27,035 nucleotides of DNA from an uncultured Saprospiraceae bacterium (GTDB lineage: Bacteria > Bacteroidota > Bacteroidia > Chitinophagales > Saprospiraceae), in the NCBI GenBank assembly GCA_937967535.1, contig CALCMV010000096.1:1-27035 (forward strand), in the 5' to 3' direction. The stretch's first letter is position 1, and every line of letters starts with the position of its first letter. This document shows, one piece after another, positions 1 to 8,100 of the stretch. Position numbers and translations under genes: made by a program. A model generated the notes under the pieces. The model was given only the letters and a program-made list of their open reading frames with translations. It was not told where the DNA came from and did not search any database.

Positions 1-1
1 A

Positions 2-691
2 AACTACGTGGCGAAATACTGCCCTGATGTTAGCATTGTGGCGGAATGTGCCAATATTATAGAAGCCGAAAAAGCCTTGTCTGCACATCAGCCCGACTTT
101 GTTTTTTTGGATATAGAAATGCCTTATGGCAATGCTTTTGATTTGTTGGATAAGCTGAAAAAAATTGATTTTGAAATTATTTTTGTGACGGCTTTTAATC
201 AATATGCGGTGCAAGCCTTCAATCTGAGTGCAGCCCATTATCTGCAAAAACCGGTAGATATAGACGAGTTGGTACAAGCCGTTGACAAAGTAAAAAAACG
301 CCTCGCCGCCCACCACGACATCAACCATTCCAAAATCCTCATGGACAATTTATCTGCCCTCAATACCCAACACCAAAAAGTTGTATTGCCATTGATGGAT
401 GGTTTTATGGTCGTCAAATTGCAGGAGATTGTCTATTGCGAAGCGCAGGATAATTTTACCTGTTTTTACCTGACCGACGGACAAAAACCCTTGATTTGTC
501 GCAAGTTGAAATTCTACGAAAATACGCTTTCCCAACATGGCTTCTGCCGCGTTCATCGTTCTTTTATGATTAATCTGGAATACGTCAAACGCTATATCAA
601 AGGCAAAGGCGGTACGGTCATTATGACCAACGGTAAGGAGATACAAGTGGCTAATGCGCGGAAACAGGATTTTTTGGGGCGGATGGGGTGA
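2..691 (+). CDS. LytTR-family response regulator (5'-truncated by window edge)
   Basis: This is a two-component response regulator: a receiver domain followed by a LytTR DNA-binding domain. The reading frame is open to the window edge, so the GTG at 8 is just an internal Val and about 20 N-terminal residues, including the acidic pair of the receiver, are missing. Counting from that Val, the phospho-acceptor is Asp35 in FLDIEMP, the switch Thr is Thr61 in FVTAFNQYA and the conserved Lys is Lys81 in LQKPVD. The C-terminal half (about residues 125-227) has the LytTR pattern, with the IVYCEAQDNFTCFYL core and the CRVHRSFMINL segment. In Bacteroidota such regulators are usually paired with a LytS/YehU-like histidine kinase, which would lie upstream and is not visible. 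The gene is convergent with the PorP-like gene. Target genes cannot be inferred. Confidence 0.93.
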   Translation, partial: NYVAKYCPDVSIVAECANIIEAEKALSAHQPDFVFLDIEMPYGNAFDLLDKLKKIDFEIIFVTAFNQYAVQAFNLSAAHYLQKPVDIDELVQAVDKVKKRLAAHHDINHSKILMDNLSALNTQHQKVVLPLMDGFMVVKLQEIVYCEAQDNFTCFYLTDGQKPLICRKLKFYENTLSQHGFCRVHRSFMINLEYVKRYIKGKGGTVIMTNGKEIQVANARKQDFLGRMG

Positions 692-696
692 GGACA

Positions 697-829
697 AGTA
701 CCAAATTTCCAAAATGCCCAAAGTCTACCAAATAAAAGAAGTCGCAACAAATAAGTTAGCCAAAATAACGAGTAGTTTGGTCAGCTTATTTATTGCGACT
801 TCTTTTGTTCAAGTTGGGATTTTGGTACT
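697..829. repeat. Long imperfect inverted repeat between convergent genes (probable bidirectional terminator)
   Basis: The left arm (about 697-762) and right arm (about 777-829) are complementary. AAAAGAAGTCGCAACAAATA on the left pairs with TATTTATTGCGACTTCTTTT on the right, and an outer segment starting AGTACCAAA pairs with the TTTGGTACT end. It fills the gap between the stop codons of the response regulator and the PorP-like gene, so it can act as a terminator for both strands. The inner motif AAGTCGCAACAAATAA recurs elsewhere in the window (24.9 and 26.9 kb), which makes it part of a dispersed repeat and not only a local terminator. Confidence 0.75.
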
Positions 830-838
830 CTGAATTTT

Positions 839-1909
839 TTAGAAAGTCGGACACATTACACCGCGTCGGTCATCATTACAAATTCTGTAGACCAAAGAAA
901 GTTCGTATGCCCCATTGGAATTGGAGGCTGCCTGAAGGCTCGATACATTTATATCGTAGCTAAAGCCAAGACTAAATTGCTCAAAATCAAATCGCGTAGA
1001 AAGAATCAAAGCATCCATCAAGATACCTCTGGAAAGGCGATTGGAAAGGCGCGTCCAAAGCCCCAAATGGAAGGCTTGGTCGGGAGCATAACCTCTGCCG
1101 CTACCCAGATTAAATTTGAGACTCGAACCGGTATTCAACTGAAATGCAGGTCCTTGGTCGAAGATAACGATGCCCGGAACTATCCCCACGCGGTCGGTCA
1201 GCAAAAACTCTCCACCTGCATGAATGGTAAGTTTGCTGTAATAGGCTTCAAATTCTTCGCCTTCGTCGTCACCGTCATTAAAAGATTGATTGGCGCGATT
1301 GAGGTGGCTAAATGCACCGCCAATATAATAATTTGATGTTTCGTTCAATACGCCGTACAACAACAAACCACCCGATACATCAGCAAAAAGAAAATTGTTG
1401 AAATCGTATTCTTCTTGTGTAGGCAGATTGGGATTGAATACGCCGCCATCGTTTTGTGTCCCCCAACGCGCATTGAGGAAATCAATACTACGCTGTGCAA
1501 TACCCGCTTCGCCACCTGCCACAAGGTAGGTCGCGCTACGGCGCGAACCCGCGATGCGCTTGCTATACGATAGGTGTGTACGTGCCTCTATCGTAGAAAA
1601 AGACAACTCACCTGCACGGTCGCCCCACAGACTGAGTCCCCAACCGAAATTATCATTGCGCCCTACCGGAACGCGCATGTCGTAAGAAACGGAATAGGTA
1701 TTAAAAGCATTACCTCTGAGGACGCTTTGCCATTGGCTGCGGTAGTTTGCCACCAAGCGGTGATTACATTCCATTACCCCCGTCATTGCAGGGTTGAGAT
1801 TGAGTGGCGACAGATAAAATTGTGAAAAGTGAATGTCCTGTGCCGTTATTGTACTCGCCATCATAAGCAAAGTACACGAAAGTATACTGAATTGTTTAAT
1901 CAACTTCAT
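839..1909 (-). CDS. PorP/SprF-family type IX secretion system outer-membrane protein
   Basis: Predicted outer-membrane beta-barrel of the PorP/SprF family, which supports type IX secretion (T9SS) and cell-surface attachment of cargo with type B C-terminal domains. I place the start at the ATG at 1909 (356 aa) and not the upstream GTG at 1990, because this puts a classic signal peptide at the N-terminus (MKLIKQFSILSCTLLMMAST, cleaved near ITAQ). The mature start QDIHFSQFYLSPLNLNPAMT is the hallmark opening of this family. Later segments alternate polar and hydrophobic residues as in beta strands, and the protein ends in an aromatic residue (CPTF). Family members partner with specific large adhesins, such as SprF with SprB in Flavobacterium johnsoniae. 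The nearest candidate cargo here is the giant SprB-repeat protein on the same strand about 2.9 kb upstream. Confidence 0.92.
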   Translation of the reverse strand: MKLIKQFSILSCTLLMMASTITAQDIHFSQFYLSPLNLNPAMTGVMECNHRLVANYRSQWQSVLRGNAFNTYSVSYDMRVPVGRNDNFGWGLSLWGDRAGELSFSTIEARTHLSYSKRIAGSRRSATYLVAGGEAGIAQRSIDFLNARWGTQNDGGVFNPNLPTQEEYDFNNFLFADVSGGLLLYGVLNETSNYYIGGAFSHLNRANQSFNDGDDEGEEFEAYYSKLTIHAGGEFLLTDRVGIVPGIVIFDQGPAFQLNTGSSLKFNLGSGRGYAPDQAFHLGLWTRLSNRLSRGILMDALILSTRFDFEQFSLGFSYDINVSSLQAASNSNGAYELSLVYRICNDDRRGVMCPTF

Positions 1910-2703
1910 TTTCTGTTTCGAGATGTGGGTGATGAATTGAGTAGCGAATAACAAGCAGCGAGTCAAAGGGATGTCCCCAAAATAACTCACAACTTACAAC
2001 TCGTAACCCGTAACTCTTACCCCAGATTACTGTTTTACCTCATTTTACTCTATTTGTGGACACGCAAAACAAGGCTGTACCATTACTACTTATCAAAATT
2101 CCATCCTGATAATTATCGGGACAAATTCCAAATTCCAATAAAGAATATATCACTCATATTGGATTTGGGGCTTGATTTTCGGAAAATATCGTGCGCTCCG
2201 CAAAAAGAACAACGAAATTACAAAAAATTGACTAAAAGCCTATTCGGAATGGGCTTTATTATCAAAGTTTTATGTGCTTTTCTTTTCTCTCCCCCAATGA
2301 ATCAGTTTGACAAGTTCGTTTTAATTTCTAATTAGTAACGAGCAAATAATAAATTCTGCATTTCGACGAGCTTATTTTGTTCTTCCCCGATAGTTATCGG
2401 GGTCTTCTTGAAATCAGGAGTTTATCGGGATAAATGACTGTTTTCGAGGAGGAAAATAAGGACAAAAGAAGCCGTCCAAATGCGGGAGTTATTATTTACT
2501 CGTTACTAATGACGAAATAATCGTTTTTTTAGGTACTTTTTTGGGAAGTAAACCTTTGATTCGTGACAAACTTTTTTATCAAATTATAAAATAAAAGGCT
2601 TTGTATTGCTCTATTTAATTAGTTTTTATGTGTTATGGGTGTTTTTAACATGAATATTGTTTGTATGTTTTGCTTATTTTGCATAAAAAACACAAGTCGC
2701 GTA
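1910..2703. other. Intergenic region without a convincing gene
   Basis: About 0.8 kb of AT-rich DNA between the PorP-like start and the 3' end of the small hypothetical gene. A short open frame at 2054-2335 has unnatural composition and no family resemblance, and I do not call it. The stretch contains near-palindromes built on CCGATA/TATCGG (2104-2121 and 2385-2402) and a long inverted repeat (2331-2510). The 14-mer ACAACTCGTAACCC around 1998-2011 recurs in inverted orientation near 19024-19037. The PorP-like promoter must lie here, but I see no convincing Bacteroidota -33/-7 pair. Confidence 0.6.
2331..2510. repeat. 180-bp imperfect inverted repeat
   Basis: ATTAGTAACGAGCAAATAAT at the left end pairs with ATTATTTACTCGTTACTAAT at the right end with one mismatch. 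Pairing continues inward more loosely through TTCTGCATTTCGACG against CGTCCAAATGCGGGA. The loop contains a second palindrome (2385-2402) and the sequence AGTTTATCGGGATAAATGAC, which recurs in inverted orientation in the last 75 bases of the window. It lies downstream of the small hypothetical gene (minus strand) and could end its transcript. The module sharing suggests a non-autonomous repeat family. Confidence 0.72.
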
Positions 2704-3195
2704 CTAAATTCTTTCTTGACAATATTTTTCTCCATTCCAAAAAACAATACGATTATTGTATCCTTTGGTAATTATATGCAAATATTCAACGCTCACTTTT
2801 TGAGGCTTTTCTGCTTCAATATCTGTTACTCCAAAAGTTTGATAGCTTTTTGGAGTCGCAATTTCAATTGAATAATCAGAAAAAAGTGCGTTTATAGGTT
2901 TTTCCCATTGAATGACATCAAAATAACTTTCACCATTATTTTCCGAAATAATTACCAACCTTCCAATCTTGTCAAATATTGATTTTTGGACAATGATAAT
3001 CTCATCTTTACCATCGTTATTAATATCACATTTTGCATAAAAAGGAAGTTGATTTTTCTCTTTTGAAAATTTAATAACTTCTTCTCTGTATTCCTTTAGC
3101 TTTGGAATGGAATAAAGGGGAAATCTCCATTTTAGATTTCTGAAAATCTTCTTTGGTACAATCACTAATTTATCAATTATAGTTAGTCGCTTCAA
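2704..3195 (-). CDS. Small hypothetical protein with a DxNxDGxD calcium-loop-like motif
   Basis: A 163-aa protein that I cannot assign to a family. About residues 50-68 read FYAKCDINNDGKDEIIIV, an FG-GAP/VCBS-like or EF-hand-like Asp-rich loop followed by a beta strand. Such a motif often marks proteins that describe computed or measured quantities in Bacteroidota. No signal peptide or membrane segment is evident, and the first 25 residues are basic. The ATG start gives a 23-nt overlap with the end of the upstream M50-TPR gene, which suggests translational coupling. A GTG ten codons downstream (3165) would give a start just after the upstream stop codon, so the true start is uncertain. Codon use matches the upstream gene, and both are more AT-rich than the giant gene beside them. 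Confidence 0.65.
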   Translation of the reverse strand: MKRLTIIDKLVIVPKKIFRNLKWRFPLYSIPKLKEYREEVIKFSKEKNQLPFYAKCDINNDGKDEIIIVQKSIFDKIGRLVIISENNGESYFDVIQWEKPINALFSDYSIEIATPKSYQTFGVTDIEAEKPQKVSVEYLHIITKGYNNRIVFWNGEKYCQERI

Positions 3196-4339
3196 GAATT
3201 AATTCATCAATCATGTGGGTCGTATCGTCAAGTTTTTTTGCTTTTCTATATAGCTCCAATGCTGTAGAATATTCTTTTTTATTCATGTGGTAAATACCTA
3301 AATTACGATAACCGTAGGCATTGTCCTTGTCAAGTACCAATCCATGTTTTATATCTGCTAATCCTTCCTCCTCTTTTCCAATTTTTATCTTTGCAAATCC
3401 TCTATTATTGTAGGCATAGGCAGGTTCTTTGTCAATTTCAATTGCTTTATCAAACAAAATGATAGCTTCTTCAAACCTCTCCATTAAGTTGAGCGTATAT
3501 CCTTTATTGTTGTATGAATTCGTGTTATTAGGATTTAACCTCAAAGATTCGTCGTACAACTCCAGTGCTTTCTCATGATAATTGAGTTTGGAATAGCAAA
3601 CTGCGGCATTTACAAAATCATCTGAATCCATGATGCTTTGTTTTGCAAATTCATCGCAAACTTCTTTTGCCTCTACATATTGTTTTGCCAACAAGAAACA
3701 GCTAATTGTGGATTGGTAAACCCCTGAATTTTTAAATCCGCTTTTAAGAATACCATTAAACGCAATAGCAGCTTCTTCATATTTTTGTGCCTCGTATAAT
3801 TTGGTGGCTTGCTCGTATTTTGGGAGTATTTTTTTGAATTTGAAAAGTTGCATCAGTTGGTAGCCGTCATTATAAGCCAGCGTACCATCATGCAGTTTTG
3901 TTGGAATTTGGTTGGGGATAAGATTGCTATATAAATCGAGGGTCGCTGAAATAAGGAACATGACAAAAGTAAATTTGGCAGCACTATTTAAGTCATAAGT
4001 AAAAGTAAAAAAACAAGCCGTTGCCGCTATAACAAATGAAGTCAAAGGACCTGTTATTGTATAAATCATTTGTTGATTAATCGGGATTTCTTTCGCTTCC
4101 GGCGCACAAAGTCCATATTCCCACGAAAACGGATTATACCTAAACCAAACCTCCAACAAACCTACTCTAAAATGCAAACTACTCTTCGGCTCTCCATATG
4201 AGCCAATATAAATAGTCACCTTTTTTCTCGTCATCAAAATTGCAGGAATAGCATGACCCAGTTCATGAAATAGCGTCGTGCATACTCTCACAAGAGCGAG
4301 TACAAGAAAGAACAACAAAGCAGGTACTAAATTTGTCAT
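3173..4339 (-). CDS. M50-type membrane metalloprotease domain fused to TPR repeats
   Basis: A 388-aa membrane protein. The N-terminal segment (about residues 4-22) is hydrophobic and runs straight into the zinc motif HELGH (His25, Glu26, His29), as in site-2-protease/M50 peptidases. Two more hydrophobic segments follow (about 93-115 and 123-140). A second M50-like element sits at 138-152, where an N-LIPNQIP-x-DG pattern (Asp151-Gly152) could supply the third zinc ligand. From about residue 175 to 370 there are TPR repeats, for example YNNKGYTLNLMERFEEAI, AYNNRGFAKIKIGKEEEGL and GYRNLGIYHMNKKEYSTALE. The family link comes from motifs only. The substrate is unknown, and the TPR part may bind it or present it. 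The gene overlaps the small hypothetical gene downstream and probably forms an operon with it. Confidence 0.82.
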   Translation of the reverse strand: MTNLVPALLFFLVLALVRVCTTLFHELGHAIPAILMTRKKVTIYIGSYGEPKSSLHFRVGLLEVWFRYNPFSWEYGLCAPEAKEIPINQQMIYTITGPLTSFVIAATACFFTFTYDLNSAAKFTFVMFLISATLDLYSNLIPNQIPTKLHDGTLAYNDGYQLMQLFKFKKILPKYEQATKLYEAQKYEEAAIAFNGILKSGFKNSGVYQSTISCFLLAKQYVEAKEVCDEFAKQSIMDSDDFVNAAVCYSKLNYHEKALELYDESLRLNPNNTNSYNNKGYTLNLMERFEEAIILFDKAIEIDKEPAYAYNNRGFAKIKIGKEEEGLADIKHGLVLDKDNAYGYRNLGIYHMNKKEYSTALELYRKAKKLDDTTHMIDELILEATNYN

Positions 4340-4370
4340 TGTTTAGTTGGATTTTTTACGGAGAATAGAG

Positions 4371-4473
4371 GTAAAATGTGTAGTACGTGTACAAAGTATT
4401 TTTATTGTTTAATAATTTTAAAATCAAATAAATACGAGAAAAATACGTTAATCCAGCGTCCTACACATTTTAC
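4371..4473. repeat. Perfect 13-bp inverted repeat upstream of the M50-TPR gene
   Basis: GTAAAATGTGTAG and CTACACATTTTAC lie 77 bp apart, starting 32 bp upstream of the M50-TPR start codon. They could be paired operator half-sites or part of a leader fold. The sequence alone does not decide. Confidence 0.4.
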
Positions 4474-4539
4474 ATTTTAAATTTATTTAAATTGAGTGTG
4501 GAACATATAAGTTAAAACCTAATGTTAAAATGAATTTTG

Positions 4540-4686
4540 TAGGCGCATAGCGTCGATACTATTTGTAACAACAATGCCCCACTACTCGAAAAAGACGCAT
4601 AGTTCCGATAGCTATCGGAACTATGCGGCTTTTTCGAGTAGTGGACTTAATCGTCGGTTACAAATAGTGCCATCGCTACGCGCCTA
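4540..4686. repeat. 147-bp near-perfect palindrome downstream of the giant gene
   Basis: The centre is at 4611/4612, within CCGATAGCTATCGG. The inner arms (4579-4611 and 4612-4644) match at 32 of 33 positions. After a short unmatched bulge the outer arms (4540-4569 and 4657-4686) match again at about 26 of 30, with TAGGCGCATAGCG at the left end against TAGGCGCGTAGCG from the right end. It lies 118 bp past the stop codon of the giant gene and can form a very stable hairpin or cruciform. Terminator or mRNA-stability function is likely. It could also be a small mobile palindromic element. Confidence 0.85.
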
Positions 4687-4803
4687 ATATTACGAATCCA
4701 CTTATGTGTGTCACATTAATTTAAATTCATAAAGAAACTTAATTTACAATGTGCTAAATCAAAGTGATACGCGCATAATACGCATATCACTCCAATATAT
4801 TTC

Positions 4804-5100
4804 CTACCTCACCAGCGTCACATCCCCCTGATAAACAATCGTTACACCATCAATAAATTCCACTTCTGCGTAATAGACAAATACGCCCGGATTCATGTTT
4901 TGCCCTCTGAATGAGCCGTCCCATCCTTGTTCGGGGTCGTCGGTGCGGAAGTTATTGGCTTCCCAGACCAATTCGCCCCATCGGTCATAGACTTTGAAGG
5001 TATTGACACCGACTACGCCTTGTCCGCCGAATATCATAAAGACATCATTTGCGCCGTCATTATCCGGTGAGAAAGCGTTGGGAATGAATACATTGCGACT
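4804..5100 (-). other. Type B T9SS C-terminal sorting domain (CHU_C / gliding-motility-associated)
   Basis: These last about 98 residues carry the conserved order FIPNAFSPDNDGANDVF, FKVYDRWGELVWE, WDGSFRGQNMNPGVFVYYAEVEF and a final beta strand ending DVTLVR. This is the gliding-motility-associated C-terminal domain, which directs export through the type IX system and typically needs a PorP/SprF-type partner. Confidence 0.93.
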
Positions 5101-8100
5101 CAAATCTACATCTACTAAAATATTGTCGGTGGCTGTACAACCTTCGGCATTGGTGACTTGTACTTGGTAAGTCATGCTTTGGAAGGTTTGCACCGTTGGG
5201 TTCGGACAATCATTACAACTTAATCCAATATCAGGTGTCCATGTATAGGTGAGCAAATCGCTGCTGTTCGTTTGTACAAAAAGTTCGGTGCTATCGCCCA
5301 AGCTGATTGTCACATCTGCGCCCAAGTCTGCGAGCAGTTCAAATTCGCTGTTGATGACTACCGTTTCGCTTGTGATACAGCCGTTGGCATCTTGTACATT
5401 GAGTTCGTAGCTGCCTGCGCCTAAACCACCGAATACCGTATTGTCCATGAACATCCCTCCGTCGAGCGAATACACATAAGGGTCGCTGCCGCCGCCCGTT
5501 GAGGAGATTTCGATGCTACCTGTTTCCTCACCAAAACAAATCACGTCTTCTGTCTCATAAGTGAGTTCGATAGCAGATGGTTCTCCAAAGTCAATGCTTT
5601 GGCTGGCTGTACAGCCATTGGCATCTGTTACGGTGACGGTATAGGTGCCTGCGTTCAAGCCAAAAGCGGTTTGTCCTGTATCGCCTGTACTCCAAAGGTA
5701 CTCGTAACTTGCTATACCGCCTTCGGGTACTGCCGTTACAGCCGCATCGCCACCACCGCTACAGCTTGGTTCTATAAATTCTATATCAATATCTACCCCA
5801 TCCAATGGTTCTACTACCGTCACATTGATAGGTGTGCTTGTACATCCTATTCCATCGGTGATACTGACGGTATAGATGCCGGCTGTGAGGTCGGTAATCG
5901 TTTCGCCACTCATGCCATTGTTCCATGCGTAGGTGTAGTCGCCTGTGCCACCGCTTGCGACGATAGTTGCCGAACCGTCATTACCACCATTACAAGAAAC
6001 GGGTGTCGTTCCTGCCGATTGCGGTATGATAGGTAGCGGACTATTCACGTCAAATTGAGCCGTACTTTCGCAGCCATTCATATCGGTTACGGTGACAATG
6101 TGCGTACCGCTTCCGAGTGCAGTTGCGGGGTTGGTTGTTTCACCATTATCCCAAACAAAATCAAATGGAGCCGTACCGCCTGTTGCAGTAGCGGTGGCTT
6201 GTCCGTCATTGGTATTGAAGCAAGTTGTGGGTGTACTTATTACAGTCACATCTACATTTATTGGTGGTTCGAGCGTTGTCGAAATTGTTGTTGTACAGCC
6301 GTTGGTATCTGTTACCGTAAGGTCATAATTACCAAAATCAACACCTGTTATCGTTTCGCCTGTACCGATACCATCGCTCCATGTATATACGTAAGGACCT
6401 GTACCGCCCGTTGCGTTTGCACTCACTGTACCGCCATCGTTGCAATCGGTGGCTACACCTTCTGCGGTCACTTCGAGTACTGGCGGTGCGTCAATTTCTA
6501 CTGTGGTAAAATTGGTACAACCTGCGGCATCTGTTACAGTTATGCCGATTGTTCCGGCGGGTAAATCGTCGGCAATTACTCCTGTCGAACTACTATTTTC
6601 CCATGTAAATGTGTAAGGGGCTGTACCACCTGTTCCATTGGCAGTGGCTACACCATTACTATCCCCAAAACAAAGTACGCCCGAAGTTTGTGTTGCTGAA
6701 ACCTCTACAGTACCAATGCTCGGTATATTGGCTTCCTGTACGGCTTCGCAACCTTCGGCATCTATTATCGTAACGGTATAAGAGCCTGCGGGCAGATTAC
6801 TTGCCGTAGATCCATCCAGCATCTCATCATGTTCCCAATTGTAAATATAAGGCATCGTACCTCCTGTGGCAGAAACCTCAATTGAACCGTCAGCTAAGAC
6901 ACAATTTGAACCGATAATTTGCTCAACATTCGGGAAAAGAGATTGCGGTGGTTGAGCAACGGTAAATGTTTGAACAAGCTGGCATCCTGCATAATCCGTT
7001 ACAGTGACAGTATAATCACCGGAAGATAAACCCTGATTATCTGTTCCCATAAAACCATTCGACCAGTTGGCTATATAAGGCGAACTACCACCCGTCAGCA
7101 GAATATTAACCCAGCCATCATCAGCCCCAAAGCAACTGACATTATTTATAGTTTCATTGGTCATAATGCCTACTATCGTACCGATTTCCACCTCAGCAGT
7201 AGCCGAACATCCTAAGTCGTCGGTAGCGGTGACGGTGTAAGTACCGGGAGCGAGATTTTGTGCTACGGGATTGTTCGTTGGTGGGTCGGTATCCCAAACA
7301 TAATCATGTATATTGGCAACCGTACCGCCGGTAGCGATGACAGATACCGAACCATTCGGAATAGCCTCACAACTTGCATCTATCACTATATCCACTGTAA
7401 TGATGACTTCCGATGGCAATTCATCTACCAAAACAGAGGAAACCGCTATACAGCCGCTTGCGTCCGTTACGGTTACATTGTAATTTCCTGTGGGCAAACC
7501 GGAAGCTGTTGGGCTATCTTGGCTATTGGCATCGTCCCATTCGTAGGTGTATGGTGCTGCGCCGCCTGTTGGGTTGACGGTAGCCGTACCATCTGCTGCA
7601 CCACAGGCAGCTGCCGTTGATGTTGTATTTGCCATTGGTCCATCCAAATTACCTACAATCACTTCAACGACATCCACGCAATTGTTGGCATCTGTAATGG
7701 TAACGGTATAATTTCCGGCGGGTAAATCTGTTGCAGTGGCGGTCATTTGTCCGTCACTCCAAAGGTAGGTATAAGGTGGTGTTCCGCCTGTCGGTGTCAC
7801 TGTTGCCATACCCACATTTCCACCACAATCGGTAGGCAAACTGGATACGGTAGACATTGGTGCGCCCTGATCTTCGATATTGACGCTGCCTACTGCGGTA
7901 CAATCATTGGCATCGGTGACAGTGACACTATGAATGCCCGGACTCAAGCCCGTTACATCAATAGTCATTTCGCCATTATCCCATAAATAAGTGTAAGGTG
8001 GTGTTCCGCCTGATGCTATGGCACTCGCTGTACCATCATTTGCACCGCACATAGAGGGCGTACCCGTTGCGATGACGCTTGGTGCATCTGTATCATTAAT

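Larger units (their letters stand above)
4340..4803. other. Intergenic region between the giant gene and the M50-TPR gene
   Basis: No gene seen. The half nearest the M50-TPR start is very AT-rich. It holds a perfect 13-bp inverted repeat, GTAAAATGTGTAG at 4371-4383 and its complement at 4461-4473. Inside that pair, TACTTTG on the minus strand (4392-4398) is a weak candidate for a Bacteroidota -7 element, with no good -33 partner. The other half holds the large palindrome at 4540-4686. Confidence 0.55.

Noticed and set aside
2054..2335. 93-codon open frame in the PorP upstream region.
   Set aside because: It runs through AT-rich spacer with CCGATA palindromes, has no recognisable domain and ends inside the inverted repeat at 2331.
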